The notes under the pieces were generated by a model, which was not told the origin of the DNA, made no database searches, and saw only the letters and a program-made list of their open reading frames with translations. Shown here in pieces: positions 32,929-41,075 of a stretch of 46,319 bases of DNA; the first letter of the stretch is position 1; every line of letters begins with the position of its first letter. The position numbers and the translations under genes were made by a program. This DNA is from Candidatus Limivivens merdigallinarum (lineage in GTDB: Bacteria; Bacillota; Clostridia; Lachnospirales; Lachnospiraceae), in contig DVFT01000056.1 in assembly GCA_018713105.1 (NCBI GenBank), forward strand, positions 1 through 46,319, read 5' to 3'.

Positions 32929-33903
32929 ATGGCTAATATCAGAGAAATAGCGGAACGAGCGCAGGTAGCGCCGGGGACTGTGTCCAGAGCCCTGAACAAC
33001 AAGGGGTATATATCAAAGGAGACTAGAAAAAAGATTGACAAGGCACTGAAGGAGCTTGAGTATGTACCAAATGAGCTGGCAAGAAATCTGTATCGCAACC
33101 GCAGTAATATGATAGGGGTGATCCTTCCGGATATTGAACACCCCTTTTTTTTAGGAATCATCAAGAAGCTGGTAATCGAACTAAAAAAATATAATTACGG
33201 GGTCGCGCTTTGGACCACAGAGTACGAAGCAAGGGAAGAGAAAGAGTACCTGGAGCGCCTGAAACGTAATGCAGTGGATGCTGCGGTAGTATTTGTGCCG
33301 GTCCTGGATCGGGCATTTTATCAGGAGCTTGGGAGGCCGCTGGTTTTATTGGACCGTATTGTGGAGGGCATTCCGTATATTCCCATAGATCAGGAAAAAT
33401 CAGGAAGGCTGGCTGCCAGGAAGCTTTATGAAGACGGATGCCGGCATGTGCTGACGGTTGTTGGAGAACAGTCTGATGAAATCCCTTCCTTAAAGCGGCA
33501 TGTGGCTTTTATCAAAGAAATGGAAAAGCTTGGGGGGACTGTAAAGGTAATTCGGGAAGAATGGAATAATTTCGAACTGGATTACCATATGGAACTGGCA
33601 GAGAAGATATTGGAGCAGGAGCCGGAGGCAGACGGAATCTATGCGGCGGATATTTTGGGTACGGCCTTTTTGAAGGTGCTCCGAAGGATGGGCAGGAACG
33701 TTCCGGAGGAATTTGAGATCATATCTACGGATGGCATTGATGAAAGCAACCATGCGGCAATCAGCCTGTCTGCAGTCATTCAGCCTGCCGAAATGATCGC
33801 AAAGGAGATGGCGAGGGTATTGATGGGGCAGATAGAGGGGCATCCGGTGAAGAAAATCAAGACCATAGACGTTTACATGTATAATGGGGACACAACGAAA
33901 TAG
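32929..33903 (+). CDS. LacI-family transcriptional regulator of the sugar operon
   Basis: 324 residues from ATG 32929 (MANIREIAERAQVAPGTVSR). A longer frame from TTG 32839 begins inside the promoter. The N-terminal LacI helix-turn-helix and hinge (ARNLYRNRSNMIGVILPDIEH) are complete, followed by a periplasmic-binding-like sugar domain. It has a clear promoter and lies directly upstream of an ABC sugar importer and two glycosidases. Four matching palindromes with AAAC-GG-GTTT cores in the region 34019-34175 are its likely operators. A sucrose, trehalose or maltose-type ligand fits the neighbours. Confidence 0.92.
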   Translation: MANIREIAERAQVAPGTVSRALNNKGYISKETRKKIDKALKELEYVPNELARNLYRNRSNMIGVILPDIEHPFFLGIIKKLVIELKKYNYGVALWTTEYEAREEKEYLERLKRNAVDAAVVFVPVLDRAFYQELGRPLVLLDRIVEGIPYIPIDQEKSGRLAARKLYEDGCRHVLTVVGEQSDEIPSLKRHVAFIKEMEKLGGTVKVIREEWNNFELDYHMELAEKILEQEPEADGIYAADILGTAFLKVLRRMGRNVPEEFEIISTDGIDESNHAAISLSAVIQPAEMIAKEMARVLMGQIEGHPVKKIKTIDVYMYNGDTTK

Positions 33904-33913
33904 CCAAAGTTAT

Positions 33914-33954
33914 TGTGAAAAGTGTATAATTTCACACCGGTATAATTGTGAAAA
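33914..33954. promoter_or_regulatory. TGTGAAA/TTTCACA dyad and extra -10-like boxes
   Basis: TGTGAAA (33914-33920) and TTTCACA (33930-33936) form a dyad with a 9-nt gap, and TTGTGAAAA (33946-33954) repeats the half-site. Two TATAAT boxes (33925, 33941) lie within, but without fitting -35 boxes. The spacing resembles Crp/Fnr-type sites. The cognate regulator is not in the window. Confidence 0.4.
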
Positions 33955-33976
33955 TCATCGAAAATTAAACAGGGGA

Positions 33977-34005
33977 TTGACAAGAAAAGAAAATAGCGTT
34001 ATAGT
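33977..34005 (+). promoter_or_regulatory. SigmaA promoter of the sugar uptake operon
   Basis: TTGACA (33977-33982), 17 bp, TATAGT (34000-34005), close to consensus. The first putative operator begins 14 bp downstream, where a bound repressor would block initiation or elongation. Confidence 0.8.
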
Positions 34006-34018
34006 CAAATCACGATAT

Positions 34019-34175
34019 GAAACGGGTTTTACACGAACAAGAATTGAGCGGATTGTATAATACCCGTTTCTATTTTCCAGAAATATAAAACGGGTTTTAT
34101 ATGCCGTTGCATGACATGAGAGAGGCGGATGCGAAGCGTCCGTCAAAAAAATCATCAATATAAAACGGGTTTTAT
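34019..34175. promoter_or_regulatory. Four copies of a LacI-type operator palindrome
   Basis: ATAAAAC-GG-GTTTTAT occurs in full at 34085-34100 and 34160-34175. Variants are GAAACGGGTTTTAC at 34019-34032 and, on the minus strand, AAACGGGTAT at 34060-34069. A further -10-like TATAAT is at 34056-34061. Multiple copies between the promoter and first gene fit looping repression by the adjacent LacI protein. Confidence 0.75.
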
Positions 34176-34233
34176 AAAGACTGGAGCACCAATTAATTTT
34201 GAATGCGCAATGCGCAGAATGGAGGATATCTAT

Positions 34234-35532
34234 ATGAGGAAGAAACTGTTAAGCGTACTGATGTCAACCTGTATGGCAGCCGGGCTTTTGGCGGGAAGTG
34301 GAGCGGCAGCAATGACCGCAGAAGCTGCGGAAGGCGAAAAAACCAAAATTACGGTTTATCTGGGAGGCGATGCAGCGGACGAAAACCAGAAGATCATTGA
34401 GACTTTCAATGAACAAAGTGATACGATCGAGGCAGAGATGGTAACTTTGACAGAAGGTTCCAGCGGCTATGAGATGCTCACAGTTATGTATAATGCAGGA
34501 AATCCGCCTACCGTATACTTTATGGAAGCCGGGGACGTTCTGAAATTGACGGATAAGCTTACAGACCTTTCCGATATGGAATGCCTGCAGTATGCCAATG
34601 AAGGGACGACAGAAGACGTGACGGTAGATGGTGTGGTATATGGAATCCCGGCAAATCTCCAGGCATATGGGATTATGTACAACAAACGGGTTCTGGAAAG
34701 CGTGATGGGAGCTGACTTTGATCCGTCCACCATTACCACCAGGGAAGAATTCAAAGAAGTCTGCGACAAAGTACAGGAAGCAGGGATTGCACCAGTTGCA
34801 ATCAGTCCTTTTGACTGGAATCTTGGAAATCACTGGTTTAACCAGGTTTATTCCGGACAGTCAGAGAACAGAGAGGACAGAGACGCTTTCGTTCAGTCAC
34901 TGAGAGAAGGAACCGCAGATCTGGAAAATAATGAGATCTTTAATGATTATATGGATACCTTTGATCTCTTGATGGAATATAACTATTACAAAGATAACCC
35001 GCTGGAAACGGTAGCAGATGGCAACGAAAAGCAGGCACAGCTGATGGCTCTTGACCAGGTAGCATTCTGGTTCCATGGAAACTGGGCAACAGCAAACTTA
35101 AGGACATTGGATGAAGAAGGGGAATACGGCTTCATCCCCGTTCCGGTCAGCGAGAGCAACCCCAACAGCGGAAAAATCTGTACATTGGTACCGGGATACT
35201 TCTGTGTGGAAGGTTCCACTACCACAGAGGAAGAACAGGCAGCAGGAAAAGAATTCCTGAATTGGCTGATCAATTCTGAAGAAGGACAGCAGTATGTGAT
35301 TGATTGTGGAAATATTCCTGCTTACACAAACAATGAGGCGACCATCGAGGAATCCGTTTCCCAGTCTGCAGTAGAGTACACGAACAGTGGAGAGACCTTC
35401 CCGATGTATGTCATGTATCCGTCTGACCACGCTACACAGGTCGGAGCTTCCATGCAGAAATATCTGGCAGGAGAGATTGACCGCAGCGGGCTGGCACAGG
35501 AAATTTCCGATTACTGGGCATCCCAGGAATAA
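34234..35532 (+). CDS. Sugar ABC transporter substrate-binding protein
   Basis: 432 residues from ATG 34234 (GGAGG 9 nt upstream). Residues 1-33 form a Sec signal peptide (RKKLLSVLMSTCMAAGLLAG). The mature protein is an extracellular solute-binding family 1 fold (KITVYLGGDAADENQKIIE, then WFHGNWATANLR and a terminal SDYWASQ). The normal lipobox LAGC is LAGS here: codon AGT in place of TGT. If real, the protein is not lipid-anchored by the usual route. It binds the sugar taken up by the two permeases downstream. A strong terminator follows, so it should be made in excess over the permeases. Confidence 0.92.
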   Translation: MRKKLLSVLMSTCMAAGLLAGSGAAAMTAEAAEGEKTKITVYLGGDAADENQKIIETFNEQSDTIEAEMVTLTEGSSGYEMLTVMYNAGNPPTVYFMEAGDVLKLTDKLTDLSDMECLQYANEGTTEDVTVDGVVYGIPANLQAYGIMYNKRVLESVMGADFDPSTITTREEFKEVCDKVQEAGIAPVAISPFDWNLGNHWFNQVYSGQSENREDRDAFVQSLREGTADLENNEIFNDYMDTFDLLMEYNYYKDNPLETVADGNEKQAQLMALDQVAFWFHGNWATANLRTLDEEGEYGFIPVPVSESNPNSGKICTLVPGYFCVEGSTTTEEEQAAGKEFLNWLINSEEGQQYVIDCGNIPAYTNNEATIEESVSQSAVEYTNSGETFPMYVMYPSDHATQVGASMQKYLAGEIDRSGLAQEISDYWASQE

Positions 35533-35544
35533 AGAGATTGCATG

Positions 35545-35574
35545 AAAAGCTGCCGGTTTCCGGCAGCTTTTCTA
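35545..35574 (+). terminator. Intra-operon terminator after the binding-protein gene
   Basis: AAAAGCTGCCGG (35545-35556) and CCGGCAGCTTTT (35560-35571) make a perfect 12-bp stem with a TTT loop, ending TTTTCT. Partial read-through would give less permease than binding protein. Confidence 0.85.
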
Positions 35575-35623
35575 AAAAACAAAACTTTATCGTGTACGGG
35601 TTATGTACAGAAAAGAGGTAAAG

Positions 35624-36508
35624 ATGAAAAAGAAAAATAAAGCATTGAAAAATACCATGAGTTTTCTGGTTTTTGCCGGTCCTGCAGTTTTAGTCTTTTT
35701 TGCGGTGATCCTGGTAGCTTTCTTTAATGGTATCCAGCTTACTTTTACCGATTGGAACGGGCTTTCGGACTCCTATCAATATATCGGCCTGACAAATTAT
35801 GCAAATGCCCTATCGGATACCGCCTTTTGGGACTCGCTGGGCAGAACGTTTAAGTATGTGGTGTGTGTTGTGGCATTTACGAATATCATCGCATTCTTGA
35901 TCGCATTTTTCCTTACACGGGGATATAAAGGCCAAGGAATCTTCCGGGTAGCGTTTTTTACGCCAAACCTGATAGGAGGAGTTGTCTTGGGTATCGTATG
36001 GAAATTCGTGTTTTCCCAGGTATTCACCCAGATCGGCAGCAAATATGGCATGGCTTTGTTCAAAAATAACTGGCTGAGTACGCCGGATTCCGCATTCATA
36101 GCGCTGGTGGTGGTCGCGGTATGGCAGCTGGCCGGCTACCTGATGCTCATCTACATGGCAGGGATTATTTCACTTCCCAAGGAGGTGCAGGAGGCAGCAA
36201 GGCTTGACGGAGCGGTGGGGTGGAAAAATATCCGCCATATCGTCATCCCGCTGATCATGCCGTCTGTCACGATCGCTGTTTTTATGTCCATTAAGACAGC
36301 GTTCATGGCATATGATGTCAACTTGGCATTGACAAACGGCGGTCCGTTCCAGAGTACGGAGTTGGTGGCAATGAGAGTTTATAATGAAGCATTCCAGGCT
36401 GAGAATTATGGAGTGGGCCAGACAGAAGCATTGATTTTATTCGCGATTGTGGCAGTCATTTCCATTATCCAGGTTATACTTACGAAGAGTAAGGAGGTCG
36501 AGGCATGA
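35624..36508 (+). CDS. Sugar ABC transporter permease (MalF/UgpA type)
   Basis: 294 residues from ATG 35624 (AGAGGT ribosome site; upstream ATG 35603 lacks one). Six membrane helices are expected. The binding-protein-dependent permease signature EAARLDGAVGWKNIRHIVIP (about residue 190) contacts the ATPase. It works with the second permease and an ATPase not encoded here, probably a shared MsmK-like protein. The TGA overlaps the next start. Confidence 0.94.
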   Translation: MKKKNKALKNTMSFLVFAGPAVLVFFAVILVAFFNGIQLTFTDWNGLSDSYQYIGLTNYANALSDTAFWDSLGRTFKYVVCVVAFTNIIAFLIAFFLTRGYKGQGIFRVAFFTPNLIGGVVLGIVWKFVFSQVFTQIGSKYGMALFKNNWLSTPDSAFIALVVVAVWQLAGYLMLIYMAGIISLPKEVQEAARLDGAVGWKNIRHIVIPLIMPSVTIAVFMSIKTAFMAYDVNLALTNGGPFQSTELVAMRVYNEAFQAENYGVGQTEALILFAIVAVISIIQVILTKSKEVEA

Positions 36509-37335
36509 TGAAAAAGAAAAAAACATGGCGAAAGGTTGGTTTTTACATTTGCTTTATCTTGCTTCTGTGTGTATTCCTATATCCGTTTTATCTGGTAGTC
36601 TTAAATAGTTTGAAGACCAACAAAGAGGTCATCCTGGATGCCCTGGCTCTGCCGCAGGGACTGAATTTTGAGGGCTATACAAAAGCATTTGAAAGAATGA
36701 ATTATTTCCAGAGCTTTGCCAATTCCCTGATCGTGACGGTAGGCAGTATTGTGCTGATCGTGCTGATCTCTGCAATGTGCGCGCACCTGTTTGCACGGAA
36801 AAATTGGAAGATCAACAAGATTATCTTTATGATTATGGTAGCATCCATGATCATTCCCTTCCAGACGATCATGATTCCGGTGGTTAAGAATTTTTCTGCT
36901 TTGAACCTGACGGATAACCTCTTTGCCGTAATGGTATTTTATATGGGCGCCCATGTTTCGATGGCTGTGTTCATGTACCATGGCTTTATCAAAAATATCC
37001 CCTTTGAGCTGGAGGAGGCAGCCACCATTGATGGCTGCGGACAGATGGGGATTTTGTTCAAAGTAGTCTTTCCGATGCTGAAGCCGATCACGTCCACGAT
37101 TGTGATCATGGATGTGCTGGCGATCTGGAACGACTTCCTCCTCCCGTATATCCTTCTTTACAAGGATTCCTTGAAGACCCTGCCGTTGATGACCTTCTCC
37201 TTCGTAGGGCAGTATTCGACAGATTATTCACTGGTGACCTCAGCTCTGGTGCTGACGATGATTCCGGTGATCATTCTGTATCTTCTGCTCCAGAAACAGA
37301 TCATTGAGGGTGTATCGCAGGGCGCAATCAAATAA
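36505..37335 (+). CDS. Sugar ABC transporter permease (MalG/UgpE type)
   Basis: A 276-residue permease with six helices and the EAA motif ELEEAATIDGCGQMGILFKV near residue 170. Two adjacent ATGs are possible starts (36505, 36508), with AAGGAGG upstream. It overlaps the previous permease by 4 nt. It partners that gene and the binding protein at 34234. No ATPase gene is in the operon. Confidence 0.94.
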   Translation: MMKKKKTWRKVGFYICFILLLCVFLYPFYLVVLNSLKTNKEVILDALALPQGLNFEGYTKAFERMNYFQSFANSLIVTVGSIVLIVLISAMCAHLFARKNWKINKIIFMIMVASMIIPFQTIMIPVVKNFSALNLTDNLFAVMVFYMGAHVSMAVFMYHGFIKNIPFELEEAATIDGCGQMGILFKVVFPMLKPITSTIVIMDVLAIWNDFLLPYILLYKDSLKTLPLMTFSFVGQYSTDYSLVTSALVLTMIPVIILYLLLQKQIIEGVSQGAIK

Positions 37336-37355
37336 CAGACAGGAAAGGATCATTT

Positions 37356-39023
37356 ATGGAAAGAAAATGGTGGCAGGACACAGTGGTGTACCAGATTTAT
37401 CCCAAAAGTTTTATGGATACAAACGGAGACGGCATCGGGGATTTGAGAGGAATTATCGGACGGCTGGATTATATCAAAAGTCTGGGCGTCAACGTCATCT
37501 GGCTCAGCCCGATCAACCGGTCACCGATGAGGGACAACGGATATGATATTTCGGACTATTACCAGGTAGATCCGAGTTTCGGAACGAACAAGGATTTGGA
37601 AGAGCTGATCAGGGAAGCGAATCAACGAGGACTGAAAGTTCTGCTGGATTTGGTGGTAAATCATGTTTCTGTGGAGCACAAATGGTTCCAGGAGATGCTG
37701 AAAAATCCCGACAGCCCATACGGGGATTATTTTATCATTCGTGAGACCGAAGACGGAAAAGAACCCAATAACTTCCGAAGTTATTTCGGAGGCAGCGTAT
37801 GGGAGCGGATCGGGGACAGCAACCGTTTTTACTTTCACGCTTTTGCAAAGGAGCAGCCGGATCTGAATTGGGAGAATCCGAAATTGCGCCAGGAAATCTA
37901 TGATATGATGACCTACTGGCAGGAGAAGGGAATCGCGGGATTCCGGGTAGATGCCATCGGAAACATCAAAAAATCAGAGACGATCCTGTCCAACTGCCGG
38001 ATGCCGGCAGATGCGGAGGACGGGCTGTGTGACATCCATGCATATGTGATCAATCAGCCGGGGATCGGGGAATTCCTGGGAGAGATGAGGGATCAGGTCT
38101 TCAAACGATTTGACAGCATGACTGTGGCAGAGATTGTCGTGCCCGAGAAGGATCTGGAGGCGTATATCGGGGACAACGGATACTTTTCCATGGTATTTGA
38201 TTTCAGCTATGCGGATATTGACACCAATGGCATTACAAGACCTTGTGATTTTGCCAAATGGAATCTGGAGGATCTGAAGAGGTGTATTTTTACCAGCCAG
38301 GAGAATTACCAGAAGTACGGATGGGCGGCCCCCTATTTGGAAAACCACGACCAGCCAAGATCCCTGGACAAATACCTGGAGGACGGGGAGATCAACTACT
38401 ACAGTACCACGATGCTGGGAACTTTGTACTTTTTCCTGAGAGGAACGCCGTATCTCTATCAGGGACAGGAACTGGGAATGAGCAACTATCCGTTTGCGGA
38501 CATCTCTGAATTTAAGGATATTGACGCCCTCAATAAATATGAGAAGGCGAAGGAGATGGGGGATTCCGAAGAAAAGATCCTGGATTTCCTGAGACGAAGG
38601 AGCCGGGACAATGCCAGGACCCCGATGCAGTGGTCAAAAGCTCCAAACGCCGGGTTCAGCAAAGGGACTCCATGGCTGGCGGTCAATCCTAATTACAGTC
38701 AGGTAAATGTTGAATCGGAAGAGACAGAAGAACAGTCGGTGCTGCATTTCTACCGGGATATGATCCGGCTGAGGAGAACTTCCGAGTATCGGGACACGTT
38801 GGTGTACGGGCGGTTTGAAGGGATCCGGACAGAGAATACGGAAGATTTCGTTTACCGCAGGACAGGTGAGGAACGAGAGGTTATCGTGGCGATCAATTAC
38901 TCAAAGGAACCTCGCAGCTGGTGCGTAGAGCGGGAAGGATATGAAGTCCTTCTGAATAACTATGACAGGCTGGAAGAACAAATGCAGCCCTATCAGGCAG
39001 TGGTCTTGGGAAAAAAGGTTTGA
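37356..39023 (+). CDS. GH13 alpha-glucosidase (oligo-1,6-glucosidase-like)
   Basis: A 555-residue GH13 enzyme of the GH13_31 type. The nucleophile is Asp199 in GFRVDAI, the acid/base Glu259 in MTVAEIVV, and the stabiliser Asp332 in ENHDQPR. DTNGDGIGDLRGI is the calcium-loop/early signature. The residue after the nucleophile is Ala200. In Bacillus enzymes of this group Val200 goes with alpha-1,6 and Ala200 with alpha-1,4 or sucrose-type activity, so an alpha-1,4/alpha-1,2 preference is inferred. There is no signal peptide, so it acts on imported sugar in the cytoplasm. It is 20 nt after the permease gene. Confidence 0.93.
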   Translation: MERKWWQDTVVYQIYPKSFMDTNGDGIGDLRGIIGRLDYIKSLGVNVIWLSPINRSPMRDNGYDISDYYQVDPSFGTNKDLEELIREANQRGLKVLLDLVVNHVSVEHKWFQEMLKNPDSPYGDYFIIRETEDGKEPNNFRSYFGGSVWERIGDSNRFYFHAFAKEQPDLNWENPKLRQEIYDMMTYWQEKGIAGFRVDAIGNIKKSETILSNCRMPADAEDGLCDIHAYVINQPGIGEFLGEMRDQVFKRFDSMTVAEIVVPEKDLEAYIGDNGYFSMVFDFSYADIDTNGITRPCDFAKWNLEDLKRCIFTSQENYQKYGWAAPYLENHDQPRSLDKYLEDGEINYYSTTMLGTLYFFLRGTPYLYQGQELGMSNYPFADISEFKDIDALNKYEKAKEMGDSEEKILDFLRRRSRDNARTPMQWSKAPNAGFSKGTPWLAVNPNYSQVNVESEETEEQSVLHFYRDMIRLRRTSEYRDTLVYGRFEGIRTENTEDFVYRRTGEEREVIVAINYSKEPRSWCVEREGYEVLLNNYDRLEEQMQPYQAVVLGKKV

Positions 39024-39077
39024 CAGTGGTCTAAGGGGTGTTTTACAATGGTTCCATGACACGAAGGAGGGACAGCA

Positions 39078-40619
39078 ATGGCTAGAAGCATATTTTTGAA
39101 AACTCCTGGGCTTTGGATTCCTGTTGAGGTCAAGCAGCCCCACAAAAGGCTGGACATCTTTGCGGATGGCAGAAAAATCCGGGAATTCATGGTTCCGGAC
39201 GGAAGAGCGGATCAGAAACAAGAAGGTGATTGTGTTGGGTATTATGGGAAGCTTGCTCTGCCGGGGGCAGTGGGAAAAGAAGTCATTCTTAAGGGTGAAG
39301 TCTCGGAGGATTTTCTGAATGCCATCCGCACGGACGAAGAAATGAAGGAAATAGATTCATTGGGAGAACAGGCTGCAGCAGGAGAGGAACCCCGTCCGTC
39401 GTTTCATTTTACGGCTGTGCATGGATGGATCAACGATCCCAATGGCCTGATCTATGCGGATGGGTTCTTTCATTATTACTTCCAGTACAACCCCTTTGAC
39501 ACGGAATGGCAGAATATGAGCTGGGGACATGCGGTGAGCCGTGATCTGCTTCATTGGAGGCAGGAGGAGACAGTTATGTCGCCGGACGAAGACGGACCCA
39601 TTTTTTCAGGAAGCGCCGTGGAAAATCAAGAGGGATTGCTGGGGCAGCCCCAAGAAGCCCTCCTGTATTTTTATACAGCGGCGGGAGGAAGCAGCCGCTG
39701 GAGTGCAGGGAAAACCTATATCCAGAAAATGGCGTACAGTGTGGATGGAGGATTTACCCTGCATTCCTTGACAACCGGAAGGGTAGATTCCCTGGCACGG
39801 GAGAACCGGGATCCCAAAGTCTTCTGGCATGAAGAGACCCGGGCCTATGTGATGATTCTTTGGGTGGAAGGCGATACCTTTGCCATTCTCCGATCCGGGG
39901 ATCTGATGAGCTTTCGGGAAAGCCAGAGATTTCACCTGGAGGAAGGATTCGAGTGCCCGGATCTGTTCCGCCTCACGGCAAATGGCCGGGAAAAATGGGT
40001 GGTCATGACGGCAAAGGGACATTACTATCCCGGAAGCTTTGACGGGTTCCGCTTCGTGCCGGACGGCTTTCGGGGAGAACTGTATCTGGGAGATATGCAG
40101 TATGCTGCACAGACGTATTCCGGGATTAACGACAGATGCGTGATGATCCCCTGGCTTAGGATGAACCATCCTGGACGTACTTACCGGGGAGCTGCCGGGC
40201 TGCCAAAGGAGCTGGAAGGCATTTTCTCCAAAGAGGGATCTTTTCTCGTCCGTCAGAAGCCGGTGCGGGAATATGAAAGGCTGCGGCGGGAATGTACTGC
40301 GGGAGAGAGCGCCTGTGAAATGGAGCTCCTTCTGGGAGAAGAGGCAGACTTTTCTGTGAAAACGGGAGGAATCTGTATCTCCTACAATGGGAAAGAGCAC
40401 ACGCTTGAGATGGGGGCTGAATGCTGGAATGTGGGGAAAACCTGCCGGAAAATCCGGATCTTTGTGGATGATACGATCCTGGAGGCAAGTATAGACGATG
40501 GACGTCTGTTTGGAGCGGCAGAGCTTCTGGAGCCGGCAGCAGGCTTTGAACTCCTTGAGAGCCACGGTGTGGAGAGGATCTGTTATTTTCATCTGAATGA
40601 TTCGTGTGCCGCGTTCTAA
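39078..40619 (+). CDS. GH32 beta-fructofuranosidase (sucrose/fructooligosaccharide hydrolase)
   Basis: A 513-residue GH32 enzyme. An N-terminal region of about 100 residues precedes the five-bladed propeller. The nucleophile is Asp120 in WINDPNGL, RDPK is the transition-state stabiliser motif, and the acid/base is Glu292 in ECPDLF. The FSGSAV motif is present. The C-terminal beta-sandwich spans about 400-513. There is no signal peptide, so it is cytoplasmic. GGAGG precedes the ATG. Together with the GH13 enzyme it can split sucrose, kestose, raffinose-like or other glucosyl-fructosides imported by the ABC system. Confidence 0.93.
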   Translation: MARSIFLKTPGLWIPVEVKQPHKRLDIFADGRKIREFMVPDGRADQKQEGDCVGYYGKLALPGAVGKEVILKGEVSEDFLNAIRTDEEMKEIDSLGEQAAAGEEPRPSFHFTAVHGWINDPNGLIYADGFFHYYFQYNPFDTEWQNMSWGHAVSRDLLHWRQEETVMSPDEDGPIFSGSAVENQEGLLGQPQEALLYFYTAAGGSSRWSAGKTYIQKMAYSVDGGFTLHSLTTGRVDSLARENRDPKVFWHEETRAYVMILWVEGDTFAILRSGDLMSFRESQRFHLEEGFECPDLFRLTANGREKWVVMTAKGHYYPGSFDGFRFVPDGFRGELYLGDMQYAAQTYSGINDRCVMIPWLRMNHPGRTYRGAAGLPKELEGIFSKEGSFLVRQKPVREYERLRRECTAGESACEMELLLGEEADFSVKTGGICISYNGKEHTLEMGAECWNVGKTCRKIRIFVDDTILEASIDDGRLFGAAELLEPAAGFELLESHGVERICYFHLNDSCAAF

Positions 40620-40632
40620 CTTGGATTCGTGC

Positions 40633-40661
40633 TTGCAAGTTCCGGAAAGTTGTGTTATGAT
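40633..40661 (+). promoter_or_regulatory. SigmaA-type promoter for the proS T-box
   Basis: TTGCAA (40633-40638), 17 bp, TATGAT (40656-40661), placing the start near 40668 just before stem I of the T-box. Confidence 0.7.
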
Positions 40662-40667
40662 TCCCAT

Positions 40668-40977
40668 AACTGAATACCAAAAAGCGTTGAAGAGAAATAG
40701 TAAGCATCCCGGACTGTACAGAGAGAAGGCGGCTGGTGAAAGCCTTTCAGGGAGAGATGCCGAACCGGTCTTGGAGCTGTGGGCTAAACGGAAGGCATTT
40801 CCTTCCCAGTAGGCCTCACCGGGTTCTCCCGTAACAGAGATCACGTATCGTTCCATAAGGTCTGGTACGGAAAAGAGAGCGGAGCGGGCCGCTGTTGAGT
40901 AGGCAGCTTCGAAATTAGGTGGTACCGCGGACAGAGATCGTTCGCCCTAAGTCAATGTTTGGCTTGGGGCTTTTTTT
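40668..40977 (+). ncRNA. T-box leader for proline
   Basis: The conserved T-box AGGTGGTACCGCGG (40917-40930) is present, followed by the terminator GCCCTAAGTC/GGCTTGGGGC (40944-40970) and seven T. In stem I the pattern GAA-CCG-GTCTTGGAGCTG fits the specifier loop, giving codon CCG (Pro). The gene downstream is proS, which agrees. Uncharged tRNA-Pro should stabilise the antiterminator. Confidence 0.9.
40944..40977 (+). terminator. T-box terminator
   Basis: GCCCTAAGTC (40944-40953) pairs with GGCTTGGGGC (40961-40970), followed by TTTTTTT (40971-40977). Confidence 0.85.
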
Positions 40978-41003
40978 GTGCGATACGCCCGTCGGACAGC
41001 CGG
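40972..41003. repeat. Truncated copy of the terminator-linked repeat
   Basis: The segment matches 13919-13951, including TTTTTTGTGCGATA and GCCCGTCGG-CAGCCG, with a few differences. It is the end of a T run plus the start of the palindromic repeat found after the glycine riboswitch, then diverges. Confidence 0.7.
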
Positions 41004-41075
41004 GGACACCATTGAAATACTTGAAATAGATTGCAGCAGAATGAAAAAAGAAAACAGATAACAGGAGGTATCAGA

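Noticed and set aside
34018-34033. CcpA cre site at the first operator
   Set aside because: The CG core is shifted relative to the cre consensus; the match to the other LacI-type copies is better.
39606-40856. 416-codon minus-strand frame
   Set aside because: Antisense to GH32 and to the T-box leader; no family features.
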